Below the pieces are notes generated by a model that was given only the letters and a program-made list of their open reading frames with translations, did no database searches and had not been told where the DNA came from. This document shows, one piece after another, positions 45,824 to 55,241 of a DNA stretch of 64,000 nucleotides. The translations under genes were made by a program, and so were the position numbers. Positions within the stretch are counted from its first letter, which is position 1. Each line of letters starts with the position of its first letter. Origin of the DNA: Corynebacterium zhongnanshanii (GTDB lineage: Bacteria > Actinomycetota > Actinomycetes > Mycobacteriales > Mycobacteriaceae); assembly GCF_014490575.1 (NCBI RefSeq), contig NZ_CP061033.1, positions 744,001 through 808,000 on the forward strand. The letters run 5' to 3'.

Positions 45824-46748
45824 TCGTCCGCTGGCCCAGCTGCTGCCAGCGAGTGCCCAGACGCCCCGGCCGGCTGGCAGTGGTTTCCCCAATGTGCACG
45901 GTCTTGCGGATGTGCTCCCGGCCGTAGGTGAACAGCAGCATGTCATCGACCAGGCGCACCTGGCCCGGTTTGAACCGGTAGCCCATCGCTGTGGTGAGCT
46001 GCGTGATGTTCTCCGGCGCGAGGAGATCAGCGAGGTCATCCACGGTGGTGAGGTCGTGGGCCGCCAACATGTCGATGGCATAAGTGTAATAATCCGCCCG
46101 GGACATCGGGTAGTCCTCGCCGACCAGCCGGGTGATCTGCTTCGGCAGGTGGGAGGCTTCCAACGTTCCGCTCGCGCGGCCATCACGCACGGATTCCACG
46201 ATGTCGGCGACCTTGTCGAACTGCTGATCCGCCAACTCAATCAAGCCCGCAGCCAGCGTAAAGGCGCGCGCGATCTGGGGATCATCGTGCTGTGGGTTCT
46301 TATAGCGCACGTCGTGCTCGAACTCCGCCCACGCGTGTTGAAGTACCGTGCGCAGCTGAATCTCGATGAGCTGCCCGTCCTCCTGCACAATGAGGTGCTG
46401 CGAGGCGTATCCAAAGCGTCCTTCCTTTGCCGTTTCGGCGGCCTTATCAATCACAGAGACCACATCAAAGAGGTCGCTCAGCACATCCACCAACTGCGGG
46501 ATCTGGGAAGAGTGGAACGTAATGACACGGATTCCGATGATGTCGTGGGCGCTGCGAAAGTCCTTGTAATCGGGCAGCGCAGGATTGGCGATCTTCTTGG
46601 CATAGCTCTCGCGATCCTTGATGCGGATGGTCACCTGGTCGAAAGCGAGGCCGGCGTCGTCCAACTCGTCAATGACGCGGCGGCGCAGGTGCTCTACATA
46701 GTCACGATGAGTGGCGATCCAGGCATCATAGTCGTGGAGATGCTTCAT
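45813..46748 (-). CDS. Small alarmone synthetase (RelS-type)
   Basis: A 311-residue single-domain RelA/SpoT synthetase that makes (p)ppGpp. Visible motifs: RIKDRESYAKKI (about 42-53) for ATP binding, AHDIIGIRV (67-75) with a catalytic Asp, the G-loop GYASQH with Tyr114 stacking on GTP, and EIQLRTVLQHAWAEFEHD (129-146). No HD hydrolase domain precedes it. The C-terminal about 120 residues are helical. ATG 46748 is preferred because AATAAT lies 7 bases upstream; ATG 46757 and 46802 are also in frame. Its start lies inside the upstream gene. Likely the corynebacterial RelS. Confidence 0.85.
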   Translation of the reverse strand: MKHLHDYDAWIATHRDYVEHLRRRVIDELDDAGLAFDQVTIRIKDRESYAKKIANPALPDYKDFRSAHDIIGIRVITFHSSQIPQLVDVLSDLFDVVSVIDKAAETAKEGRFGYASQHLIVQEDGQLIEIQLRTVLQHAWAEFEHDVRYKNPQHDDPQIARAFTLAAGLIELADQQFDKVADIVESVRDGRASGTLEASHLPKQITRLVGEDYPMSRADYYTYAIDMLAAHDLTTVDDLADLLAPENITQLTTAMGYRFKPGQVRLVDDMLLFTYGREHIRKTVHIGETTASRPGRLGTRWQQLGQRTINE

Positions 46749-47202
46749 TCTTGTCATTATTGCATTGCGGGGGTTGCAAGCAATACCCGGTGGAGATCTC
46801 ATAGGGGCCCTTCCACTCCTTGATGGTTCCGGCCAGGTATTGAGGCCGAGCGCAGATCAAATCACCCTGGACGTAAATCACGGGCTCGCAGCCGAACAGG
46901 GCGGTGAGGGAGGTGCGCAAGAAACGGATGAGCTTGGGATGGGTGAGCGTGTGCGTTGCGGGATACGCGTCGTTGATGATGCGTACGCGGGCGGTGGTGT
47001 GATCATCCAGCCATGCGTACTGGAGATACTGCCCATCGTCCGCGAGGCTAATGAGCGTCTCGAAGAGCTTGTCTGCGGCGACATCCCAGCGGTCGCGCAG
47101 CATTCCGGCGCCGTCGGGGATCTCCACGTTGAGGTCGTCGCCGATACCCACGCGGGGCGGCAGGGTGAAGAGGTCAAAGGGTGCGTCAGTAAGTCTTAAC
47201 AT
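46726..47202 (-). CDS. Conserved hypothetical protein upstream of relS
   Basis: A 158-residue protein starting MLRLTDAPFDLFTLPP with a central segment QYAWLDDHTTARVRIINDAYP and TLTHPKLIRFLRTSL. The mix of short strands and helices suggests a small globular protein; no family recognised. Its last codons overlap the start of relS by 23 bases (or more if relS starts earlier), so the two are probably co-translated. No clear Shine-Dalgarno. Confidence 0.6.
   Translation of the reverse strand: MLRLTDAPFDLFTLPPRVGIGDDLNVEIPDGAGMLRDRWDVAADKLFETLISLADDGQYLQYAWLDDHTTARVRIINDAYPATHTLTHPKLIRFLRTSLTALFGCEPVIYVQGDLICARPQYLAGTIKEWKGPYEISTGYCLQPPQCNNDKNEASPRL
46756..46761 (-). promoter_or_regulatory. Possible -10 element (AATAAT) of relS
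   Basis: AATAAT with a 7-base spacer to ATG 46748, inside the upstream reading frame. The first base departs from TAnnnT. Confidence 0.35.
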
Positions 47203-47234
47203 GCATTGTTAGACTCCGCGGCGCCTGAAAAGGT

Positions 47235-47996
47235 TCACACCATCGTCAAAAAATCTTCGAAGCTGACGATCGTGATCTCCTGGCCCTTGTCTTTGAGCTC
47301 CCTGGCGCGCTTTTCCTTGGAGGTCACGCTGGCCCATTCTCCGACCACGAGCATCGTGGTTTTCTTCGTGACGGACTTGGAGACCTTGCCGCCAGCCTGC
47401 GCAATCATGTTCCACACGTCACCCTTGGAGTAGGGTTCCACGTCGCCGGTGACGCACACCACCTGGCCGTAGATCTGCCCGTCGATGTCCGCGTCCGTGT
47501 TCGTTTCAGGCACCACATCTGGGGTGGCGACCTTCGACCATGGGGCTCGCGTGGGGGTCTTCGAGGTGCGCGAGCTGCCGGACTCTGCTGCCTCCGCCAC
47601 CCATTCCTCGGCGCTAGGTCCGTTAGCGCTAGGTCCGTTAGCGCTGGGTCCAGCAGTGTTAGGTCCAGTGGAGTCAGGCCGTGCGGAGTCTGATCCTACC
47701 GACGCCGGGTCGCCAGGAACCTCGTCGAGAGGGTAGCCCGCCTGCAGCGCGGTCAGCCGCCCATCGATCACACGAAAGTCATCCGCGCGACCTGCTGAGA
47801 AATTGATGCGCACCGGATCCCCGTCGTGCAGCAGGTCGATGTGGCCGGGGGAGTGGGTATCCGGTGCTTTTTTATACCAGCCGATCAGGGAGGACGCCGG
47901 GATCGTGGCGTTGTCCCAGAGGTTGTTCGCCAGCCCCGTGCGTGTGACCTTGATGTGGTCGGGTGTGATCTGGATGTCTGCTCCGCGCGCGTGCAT
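47235..47996 (-). CDS. BRCT-domain protein with repeat linker
   Basis: A 253-residue protein. The first about 80 residues (IQITPDHIKVTRTGLANNL ... IDLLHDGDPVRINFSAG) look like a small beta domain of the PH-like/DUF4429 kind. A Ser/Pro/Gly linker follows, with 5-residue GPSAN-type repeats. The C-terminal about 85 residues are a BRCT domain: VVCVTGDVEPYSKGDVWNMI, GGKVSKSVTKKTTMLVVGE and a final VSFEDFLTMV, as in DNA ligase and DNA-polymerase exonuclease-associated BRCTs. A DNA repair role is possible but unproven. TAGGCT lies 7 bases before the ATG, on top of the tetR stop. Confidence 0.8.
   Translation of the reverse strand: MHARGADIQITPDHIKVTRTGLANNLWDNATIPASSLIGWYKKAPDTHSPGHIDLLHDGDPVRINFSAGRADDFRVIDGRLTALQAGYPLDEVPGDPASVGSDSARPDSTGPNTAGPSANGPSANGPSAEEWVAEAAESGSSRTSKTPTRAPWSKVATPDVVPETNTDADIDGQIYGQVVCVTGDVEPYSKGDVWNMIAQAGGKVSKSVTKKTTMLVVGEWASVTSKEKRARELKDKGQEITIVSFEDFLTMV
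47611..47670. repeat. Tandem 15-base repeat in the BRCT gene linker
   Basis: GCGCTAGGTCCGTTA occurs twice exactly (47611-47625, 47626-47640), then two degenerate copies to 47670. It encodes GPSAN-like pentapeptides in frame, so copy-number change would alter linker length without a frameshift. Confidence 0.85.
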
Positions 47997-48003
47997 GTGC
48001 CCC

Positions 48004-48009
48004 AGCCTA
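48004..48009 (-). promoter_or_regulatory. Candidate -10 element (TAGGCT) of the BRCT gene
   Basis: TAGGCT with a 7-base spacer to ATG 47996; it overlaps the stop codon of tetR. Confidence 0.5.
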
Positions 48010-48468
48010 GTGGGTGCTCAGCAATGCGCGCACGCCGGGTATCACGTCGATGTTGTGTGGTTCGTCGACGCCCAGCCGTTGCGCGGCTTCCTCGCGTGCT
48101 TGGTGATCCATCGCCGCGCCGAGGACGTAATGCCACACTGCCGGGGAAAGGTGGGTGCTGGGATCGTGCTCCAACGTTCCCGAGGCGGATGCGGCGAGTG
48201 TGATTTCAGCCCCGGACGGGAGTGAACACAGAGCGGTGAACAACGCTGCGCAATATGTCTCGAGATCCTCTTCGTTGTGGTTGATTCCTTGAATGAGCGT
48301 GTCTGCTATTGCTCCCAAAAGCGCCTGCTTGCTGGAGAAATGCCAGTAAAGGGCGCCAGGCGCCACCCCGAGTTGGCGGGCTAGGCGGCGCATCGTGAGA
48401 TCGGCCAAACCGTACTCGCGGAGGATGTCCGTGGCGGTTTCGAGGATCAAAGCTCTGTGTAATTGCAC
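48007..48468 (-). CDS. TetR-family transcriptional regulator
   Basis: A 153-residue regulator. The N-terminal helix-turn-helix is clear: ILREYGLADLTMRRLARQLGVAPGALYWHF (core LTMRRLARQLGVAPGALYWHF read in two parts) followed by SSKQALLGAI. The ligand domain is short for a TetR protein and has no recognised specificity. GTG 48468 has TACCCT 6 bases upstream. It is divergent from a lipoprotein gene 23 bases away, the usual layout for a regulator and its target. Confidence 0.88.
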   Translation of the reverse strand: MQLHRALILETATDILREYGLADLTMRRLARQLGVAPGALYWHFSSKQALLGAIADTLIQGINHNEEDLETYCAALFTALCSLPSGAEITLAASASGTLEHDPSTHLSPAVWHYVLGAAMDHQAREEAAQRLGVDEPHNIDVIPGVRALLSTH

Positions 48469-48474
48469 TCTTTA

Positions 48475-48480
48475 AGGGTA
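48475..48480 (-). promoter_or_regulatory. Candidate -10 element (TACCCT) of tetR
   Basis: TACCCT with a 6-base spacer to GTG 48468. It shares two bases with the plus-strand -10 at 48479-48484. Confidence 0.5.
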
Positions 48481-48484
48481 GTCT
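48479..48484 (+). promoter_or_regulatory. Candidate -10 element (TAGTCT) of the lipoprotein gene
   Basis: TAGTCT with a 7-base spacer to ATG 48492; overlaps the divergent tetR -10. Confidence 0.5.
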
Positions 48485-48491
48485 TAGGAAC

Positions 48492-49163
48492 ATGAATTAT
48501 CGCAAGTCTTTTGTTGCCGCTGTTCTGGCGGTCCCGATGTTGTTGACCGCCTGTGGTTCCGATGATGAGGCCGACCAGAATGCCTCGATGAAGCAGAGCA
48601 GTTCTGCCTCTGCGTCGTCTACAGACGCTCCAGAGGGAGACAAGGCCAAGCAGGACGAGGAAGCCAAGAAGGCAGACGAAGCGAAAAAGGCTGAAGAAGC
48701 GAAGAAGGCCGAGGGTGAGCAGCCTGCTGAGGGGCAGCCACGCCCTGCAGAAGGGGAGGAGACGGCACCGGGAGGACCTGCTCTTCCAGCGATTGGTGGC
48801 GGCGTGGTGAAGCCCATTGAGGGTGGCCAGCCTGCAAACGATGCGGATCGTCAGCAAATCACGGCAGTGGTGGACAAGCTGGGCGGCGGCACCGTGGAGA
48901 ACTACTTGAACGCCGCCGCGGATAACGCCTGCACCCCGTTCCTGGAGCGCAATGGTGGTATCGGAGCAGTGAAGCAGTCGATTGCTGCCGCATCTGCTAA
49001 CCAACAGTTCGTCGAGGTGAATAGCAACATGCCGAAACTCGCCGTCAATGACATTCAGGTCAACGGTGATCACGCGACAGCGAACGTCTCCGCCGCTGGA
49101 GCATCGGACAATCTTCCGTTCGCCCGTGAAAATGGGCAGTGGAAGCTCTGCCCATCCTCCTAA
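48492..49163 (+). CDS. Secreted lipoprotein with charged linker
   Basis: A 223-residue lipoprotein. Signal MNYRKSFVAAVLAVPML with lipobox LTAC followed by GSDDE. A long Lys/Glu/Ala-rich stretch of EAKKA-type repeats (about 50-80), probably helical, leads to a folded C-terminal domain of about 110 residues ending in ENGQWKLCPSS. The end resembles the WKL-type C-terminus of the lipoprotein at 35262, so the two may share a domain. Probably controlled by the divergent TetR regulator; followed by a membrane protein gene after 16 bases. Confidence 0.75.
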   Translation: MNYRKSFVAAVLAVPMLLTACGSDDEADQNASMKQSSSASASSTDAPEGDKAKQDEEAKKADEAKKAEEAKKAEGEQPAEGQPRPAEGEETAPGGPALPAIGGGVVKPIEGGQPANDADRQQITAVVDKLGGGTVENYLNAAADNACTPFLERNGGIGAVKQSIAAASANQQFVEVNSNMPKLAVNDIQVNGDHATANVSAAGASDNLPFARENGQWKLCPSS

Positions 49164-49179
49164 ACAACGCTAGGTGTCC

Positions 49180-49662
49180 ATGAAACAAAGTGCGTTGGTG
49201 CTGTGGGTTACCTGCGTGGTGTTTAGCCTCGGCGCTGCAGTGTGGGCGTGGACCTACCCGCTTACTGAGGTTTTGGTGACGCCTTCCCATGGTGCGGAGA
49301 GCATCCCCGGGACCGAAGGAGCGGGCTTTTCCGCGTTTGTCCGCTTCGTTTTCGCAACCACGGTGTTAGGGCTGGGCACTGCGCTGTGGGTGTTTAGATC
49401 CCAGAGGCGTGGTGTGTGGCCGATGCTGTGGACCACGCTGGTGGTGGCCCTTGCCACCTGGTGGTTCCTGTTCTTTGGTTCGTACTTGGTGGATGTGTTC
49501 CACCCACTCGTAGAGGGAAAGCCCGCTCCGGGGACCGTGGTGGAGGTCGCCACCCTGGTGCGCCCTTCCGTTGGTTTGTTGGCTGCCCCCACGATTGCGC
49601 TGTGCTGCTATTGGATCTCAGCGAACGTGATGATGGCCGGGCACCCCGGCGACGCCGACTAG
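49180..49662 (+). CDS. Four-TM membrane protein of unknown function
   Basis: A 160-residue protein with four hydrophobic segments at about 5-25, 50-70, 82-104 and 127-148, and an extracellular loop after the first. No family recognised with confidence. It follows the lipoprotein gene closely and is probably cotranscribed. ATG 49180 is chosen; GTG 49174 is two codons earlier. The stop overlaps that of the convergent gene by 4 bases. Confidence 0.65.
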   Translation: MKQSALVLWVTCVVFSLGAAVWAWTYPLTEVLVTPSHGAESIPGTEGAGFSAFVRFVFATTVLGLGTALWVFRSQRRGVWPMLWTTLVVALATWWFLFFGSYLVDVFHPLVEGKPAPGTVVEVATLVRPSVGLLAAPTIALCCYWISANVMMAGHPGDAD

Positions 49663-51053
49663 AGTTCGCTGCGCCGCTGCTTGAGCTCCTGCAGCATCAC
49701 CTCAAGATCCTCTGCATCCGGCAGAGCCGTCACCAGATCCTCGGCGATGTCGAGTGTTTTATCGGCGAACTCCAGTTCTCGATTATTCAAGAAAACGGTC
49801 GCGTTCGTGAGGTGTGCCTCGGCAACCACCCAGAGGTAATCCGGGTGAGCAGGATCCTTGCGCAGGATGTCCCAGCCTTTGTGGGCATACTCAATGTCGT
49901 TCGAGTCGATGGCCAGTGCGAAATAAGCCTGAGCTGCCGCGATGTAGTTTTCCAGCCGTGCCAGTACCGCGGCTCGTCGCTCCTGGAGTTCGACGGTGGG
50001 CTCACCCAGATACATGCTCGACAGGGACGCGACGGTGTAGCATTGCACCGCATTATCTAAGTCGCCGTTCATCTCGCACCACTCGGCAGTGCCTCGGGCT
50101 AGTGTGAGCGCATAGCTGAAGTCCTCGATCTCGTAGGCCGCCTCGGCGCAGGCCGCGCTGAGCTCAAGAATCGCTGGCGATATCGGTGCAGCCTCCATCT
50201 CATCCAGCATGGTGCGGGCCAGGCGGTAGGCCCTCTCCTCCTTGCCGCAGGCCATGAAGCCGCGGCAGGCAAGCTCCGTGCGGCGCAGCGCGATCAGCGG
50301 GGCGTTCAGCTCGCAGGCGATGTATGCGCAGGTCTCCCAGTGTTCCGCGATGGACTCCGAGTACGTATCCTCGTTCGCCAAACACTCCATCAGATCGAAG
50401 TGCGCGAGCATGTCATAGGCCTCGAAACGCGTGATCGCGTTGTCCGGAAACTTCTGAAGAATCTCCTCAGCCAGCGCTCTTGCCTTCTCCGGGTGGCCTT
50501 GGGTCCACGCCTCCTGCGCGAACCATAACTGCCGATCGGCCTCGGAGGGCGCCCGCGTGCCAAACGTGCGCACGAACTCAGCAAACTGGGGAGCCATGGC
50601 CGCGCCCTCGATATTGGATGCCACGGTGTAGGCCGTCGTACTCGCCAGCACCAGCTTGCCCGCCGTGGTGCTATCCCACTCAGAGTTCGCATACTCCGTC
50701 AGGTCTTTAGCCAACTCCTCCAACATCGCGCCGGCGTCGGGAAGCTCAACGGTCTGGGTTTCCCCGTTGATCGATTGATACGCGAGGTGCGCCCGAGCGA
50801 TGAGAGCAACCGCCGGATCGTGGGTCTCGGCCCAGGACTGCATCTCCTGCAGCGCGTGTACTGCCTCATCGGCCATACCCAGGCAGTCGGCGGCGCCGGC
50901 GCGCAGAGAATAAAACTCACCCAGCGGCTCCGTGGGCTCCTCCAACCAGAACTGTGTGGCGTACTGGTGCATGATGCGCCAGCTCTCAGCAGTCCGGCCA
51001 TCCTTGGCGGCCTGGGCTGACGAGCGAAGGAGCGACTCCAGGGTAGTGTGCAT
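49659..51053 (-). CDS. Helical-repeat (TPR-like) protein
   Basis: A 464-residue, almost entirely helical, acidic protein. Repeated pairs of helices with small residues at turns (for example SLRAGAADCLGMADEAVHAL, CRGFMACGKEERAYRLAR and AAQAYFALAIDSNDIEYAHKG, each under 22 residues when read by halves) suggest TPR or TPR-like folds. Partner and role unknown. ATG 51053 has TAAAGT 7 bases upstream. It is divergent from hisD, 30 bases away. Confidence 0.65.
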   Translation of the reverse strand: MHTTLESLLRSSAQAAKDGRTAESWRIMHQYATQFWLEEPTEPLGEFYSLRAGAADCLGMADEAVHALQEMQSWAETHDPAVALIARAHLAYQSINGETQTVELPDAGAMLEELAKDLTEYANSEWDSTTAGKLVLASTTAYTVASNIEGAAMAPQFAEFVRTFGTRAPSEADRQLWFAQEAWTQGHPEKARALAEEILQKFPDNAITRFEAYDMLAHFDLMECLANEDTYSESIAEHWETCAYIACELNAPLIALRRTELACRGFMACGKEERAYRLARTMLDEMEAAPISPAILELSAACAEAAYEIEDFSYALTLARGTAEWCEMNGDLDNAVQCYTVASLSSMYLGEPTVELQERRAAVLARLENYIAAAQAYFALAIDSNDIEYAHKGWDILRKDPAHPDYLWVVAEAHLTNATVFLNNRELEFADKTLDIAEDLVTALPDAEDLEVMLQELKQRRSEL

Positions 51054-51060
51054 AAATTAC

Positions 51061-51066
51061 ACTTTA
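51061..51066 (-). promoter_or_regulatory. Candidate -10 element (TAAAGT) of the TPR-like gene
   Basis: TAAAGT with a 7-base spacer to ATG 51053. Only 5 bases separate it from the hisD -10. Confidence 0.55.
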
Positions 51067-51071
51067 GAGAT

Positions 51072-51077
51072 TAGACT
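51072..51077 (+). promoter_or_regulatory. Candidate -10 element (TAGACT) of hisD
   Basis: TAGACT with a 6-base spacer to the hisD ATG; leaderless, which leaves no room for a his attenuator. ACTTTAG occurs at 51061-51067 and again at 51075-51081. Confidence 0.55.
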
Positions 51078-51083
51078 TTAGGC

Positions 51084-52391
51084 ATGTCTATCCAGTTGCG
51101 TCGCACCGATCTTCGCGGAAACGTCCCGTCCACCTCCCAGCTCCGTCGAGTATTACCCCGAGGGGGAACGGATGTGGATTCTGTGATTCCCCAGGTAGCA
51201 CCTGTGGTGGATGCGGTGAGGGAGCGCGGAGCCGCCGCCGCACTGGACTACGGCGAGACGTTCGATGGCGTGCGCCCCGAAGCCATCCAGGTGCCGCAGT
51301 CTATTATCGACGCCGCCGTCGACGCACTCCCAGCCGCCGAAATCACCGCCCTGGAGGAGGCCATTCGCCGAGTCCGCGCCTTCCACGCTACCCAGGTTCC
51401 CCAAGACCACGACGTGGAGATCGCGCCGGGCGGCGTGGTGTCCGAGCGCTGGATCCCGATCCAGCGCGTGGGGTTGTACGTGCCGGGCGGTAAGGCCGTG
51501 TACCCATCGTCGGTGATTATGAATGTTGTGCCCGCCCAGGAAGCTGGCGTGCAGTCCCTGGTGGTTTCCAGCCCGCCGCAGGACACCGGGTGGCCGCACA
51601 CCACTGTGCTGGCTGCCTGCAAGCTCCTCGGAGTGGATGAAGTCTGGGCCGTGGGCGGCGCCCAGGCCGTGGCCCTCATGGCCTACGGCGACGAGGACCT
51701 GGAGCCGGTCGACATCATCACCGGCCCCGGCAATATCTTCGTCACGGCGGCTAAGCGCCTGGTCCGCTCGGTGGTGGGGATTGACTCGGAGGCCGGCCCC
51801 ACGGAGATCGCCATCCTGGCCGATAAGTCGGCGGACCCCGTGGAGGTTGCCTATGACCTCATCAGTCAGGCCGAGCACGATCCCATGGCCGCAAGCGTGC
51901 TGATCACCGATTCCACCGAGCTCGCAGATGCCGTGGAGAAAGAAATCGCTGCACGCTATGAGCAGACTCTCAATGCAGACCGCGTAGCGGAAGCGCTCAA
52001 CGGGCAGCAGTCAGGCATTGTGATGGTCGATGACATGGAGGCTGGGCGTCGGGTGGCAGACGCATACGCGGCAGAACACCTGGAGGTGCACACGGCGAAT
52101 GCGCAGCGCGACGCAGCGGGCATCACCAACGCGGGCGCAATTTTCGTGGGTCGCTACAGCCCCGTCCCCCTCGGCGACTACGCCGCGGGCAGCAACCATG
52201 TGCTGCCCACCAGCGGTACGGCCCGCCATTCCTCCGGCCTGTCCACCCACACGTTCCTCAAATCGGTACACGTGGTGAACTACACCAAGGACGCCCTGCG
52301 CGAGATTTCCGAGACAGTCATCACGCTCTCCCAGGCCGAGCGACTGCCCGCACACGGCGAGGCCATCAAGGCACGCTTCGAAGAACACTAA
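51084..52391 (+). CDS. hisD: Histidinol dehydrogenase
   Basis: A 435-residue zinc enzyme that oxidises L-histidinol to L-histidine in two steps. Landmarks: [46 protein letters not shown], then EAGPTEIAI and [10 protein letters not shown] with Zn-binding residues, and HLEVHTAN near the C-terminus. First gene of the his operon. Confidence 0.97.
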   Translation: MSIQLRRTDLRGNVPSTSQLRRVLPRGGTDVDSVIPQVAPVVDAVRERGAAAALDYGETFDGVRPEAIQVPQSIIDAAVDALPAAEITALEEAIRRVRAFHATQVPQDHDVEIAPGGVVSERWIPIQRVGLYVPGGKAVYPSSVIMNVVPAQEAGVQSLVVSSPPQDTGWPHTTVLAACKLLGVDEVWAVGGAQAVALMAYGDEDLEPVDIITGPGNIFVTAAKRLVRSVVGIDSEAGPTEIAILADKSADPVEVAYDLISQAEHDPMAASVLITDSTELADAVEKEIAARYEQTLNADRVAEALNGQQSGIVMVDDMEAGRRVADAYAAEHLEVHTANAQRDAAGITNAGAIFVGRYSPVPLGDYAAGSNHVLPTSGTARHSSGLSTHTFLKSVHVVNYTKDALREISETVITLSQAERLPAHGEAIKARFEEH

Positions 52392-53495
<1,104 letters not shown>

Positions 53496-53498
53496 CGG

Positions 53499-54098
53499 AT
53501 GAGTCGCATTGGAAAAGTCACCCGCACTACTCGGGAATCTGACATTACGGTGGAATGGAATCTCGATGGAACGGGGAAGACCGACATTCACACGGGCCTG
53601 CCGTTTTTCGACCACATGCTCACCGCACTCGGCGCCCACGGCAGTTTTGATTTGACGGTGCACGCCACAGGCGATGTGGAGATCGACGCGCATCACACGG
53701 TGGAGGACACCGCGATTGTGATGGGGCAGGCCCTGGCAGAAGCGCTGGGGGATAAGCGCGGAGTGCGCCGTTTCGGCGATGCATATATTCCGATGGATGA
53801 GACCCTGGCGCACGCCATTGTTGATGTGTCCGGTCGTCCTTATTACGTTGGTACCGGTGAGCCGGACAGCATGATCAACGCTGTGATCGGTGGCCACTAT
53901 GCCACGGTGATTAATCAGCACTTTTTCGAGTCCCTGGCCTTCAACGCCCGCATCGCGCTGCACGTGCGCTGCCTGTATGGTCGGGATCCTCACCACATCA
54001 CCGAGGCGGAGTTTAAGGCAGTTGCCCGTGCACTGCGCGAGGCGGTGGAAGACGATCCGCGGGTGGCTGGAATCCCATCGACGAAAGGAAGCCTGTAA
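53499..54098 (+). CDS. hisB: Imidazoleglycerol-phosphate dehydratase
   Basis: A 199-residue monofunctional HisB that dehydrates IGP to imidazole acetol phosphate. Diagnostic [22 protein letters not shown] and the matching second half FFESLAFNA with [12 protein letters not shown] provide the Mn-binding His/Glu sets. No N-terminal phosphatase domain. AAGGAGA precedes the ATG. The TAA stop overlaps the likely start of the next gene. Confidence 0.96.
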   Translation: MSRIGKVTRTTRESDITVEWNLDGTGKTDIHTGLPFFDHMLTALGAHGSFDLTVHATGDVEIDAHHTVEDTAIVMGQALAEALGDKRGVRRFGDAYIPMDETLAHAIVDVSGRPYYVGTGEPDSMINAVIGGHYATVINQHFFESLAFNARIALHVRCLYGRDPHHITEAEFKAVARALREAVEDDPRVAGIPSTKGSL

Positions 54099-55240
54099 TC
54101 AAGGAATTACTGAAGACCCCCGGACTACCCGCCACGCTCGTGGCGGTTTTCTGTGCTTTTGGCGGCTGGTCACTGCTCCTGCCCGTGATCCCGCTGGCGA
54201 TTATCGACAATGGCGGTTCGGATTCCCTGGCGGGGCTCTCGACCGCTGTGTTCATGGCGTCCACCGTGATCACACAGGCGTTCACGCCGTGGTTGCTGCG
54301 CACTGTCGGATTCAGGCCAGTGCTGATGCTGAGTGGATTGATGCTGGGCCTCCCGGCGGCCATGCACCTGCTGAGCTTTGAACCCTGGGTGGTGCTGGCC
54401 GTGGCGATCGTGCGCGGCGTCGGTTTTGGTGCGGTGACGGTGACTGAGGCGGCATTGATCTCAGAGCTGGTGCCACCGGAGTTGATCGGTCGGTCCTCAG
54501 GCGTGTACGGGCTGGCGGTGGGATCCAGCCAGCTTCTCGCCTTTCCTGCGGGATTGTGGGTCCATTCGGCCTTCGGTGACGCCGTGTTCTGGATCGCGGT
54601 GATCGGAGCTGTGGTCGGAGCCGTGGCCGCACTGGGGCTGCCGTCCATCAAGGCCTCGGAACGGGAGAAGCGCTCCTCGGAGGGCACGAGCACGTGGAGG
54701 CTTTTGTTGCTACCCGGCGTGGCCATTGGTGCCGCGGCGACCGGCTTCGCCGCCTTTTCCACGTTCATGGCTCCAGCGACGTCGGCGGCCATCAGCGGAG
54801 TTGTCCTGTCTGTGCTGGGTGGTATGCAAATGGGCTCGCGCCTGGTGGCGGGAACTCTGGCGGACCGGGTGGGCTACCCCGGCAAGGCCCTGGTTCCGGC
54901 GCTCGTCTTGTGCGCGGCCGGCGTGGGCGTGGCCACCTGGATGATCGTCAACGGGCAGCACTCCTGGGCACTGGCGATCCTGGCAGCAGCCCTGTTCGGT
55001 TCCGGTTTCGGTGCGGTGCAAAACGAGGCGTTGCTGCTCATGTTCCACCGCCTGCCACGCTCGAAGGCCAGCGTGGCCTCGGCCGTGTGGAACATGAGTT
55101 TCGACTCCGGGACCGGCGCAGGTGCACTGCTGCTCGGCGTGGTGGCCACCAGCTTCGCCTACCAGGGAGCGTTCCTGGCATCCGGCCTCATTATCGTCTT
55201 AGCGTTGGGTGCAGCGGCATTCTCAAAGGTAGGGAAGTAA
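54098..55240 (+). CDS. MFS transporter in the his operon, apparent ATC start
   Basis: A major facilitator with 12 hydrophobic segments. The strong Shine-Dalgarno GAAAGGAA (54084-54091) stands 6-7 bases before ATC 54098-54100, which overlaps the hisB stop as TAATC, exactly where TAATG would give a usual coupled start. From ATC the protein is about 380 residues and begins with a [13 protein letters not shown] cytoplasmic segment before the first helix. The first standard start in frame is GTG 54140 (366 residues), with no Shine-Dalgarno. [15 protein letters not shown] and the loop [19 protein letters not shown] are MFS features. Substrate unknown; position between hisB and hisH hints at an amino-acid or drug exporter. 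Confidence 0.7.
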   Translation: MKELLKTPGLPATLVAVFCAFGGWSLLLPVIPLAIIDNGGSDSLAGLSTAVFMASTVITQAFTPWLLRTVGFRPVLMLSGLMLGLPAAMHLLSFEPWVVLAVAIVRGVGFGAVTVTEAALISELVPPELIGRSSGVYGLAVGSSQLLAFPAGLWVHSAFGDAVFWIAVIGAVVGAVAALGLPSIKASEREKRSSEGTSTWRLLLLPGVAIGAAATGFAAFSTFMAPATSAAISGVVLSVLGGMQMGSRLVAGTLADRVGYPGKALVPALVLCAAGVGVATWMIVNGQHSWALAILAAALFGSGFGAVQNEALLLMFHRLPRSKASVASAVWNMSFDSGTGAGALLLGVVATSFAYQGAFLASGLIIVLALGAAAFSKVGK

Positions 55241-55241
55241 T

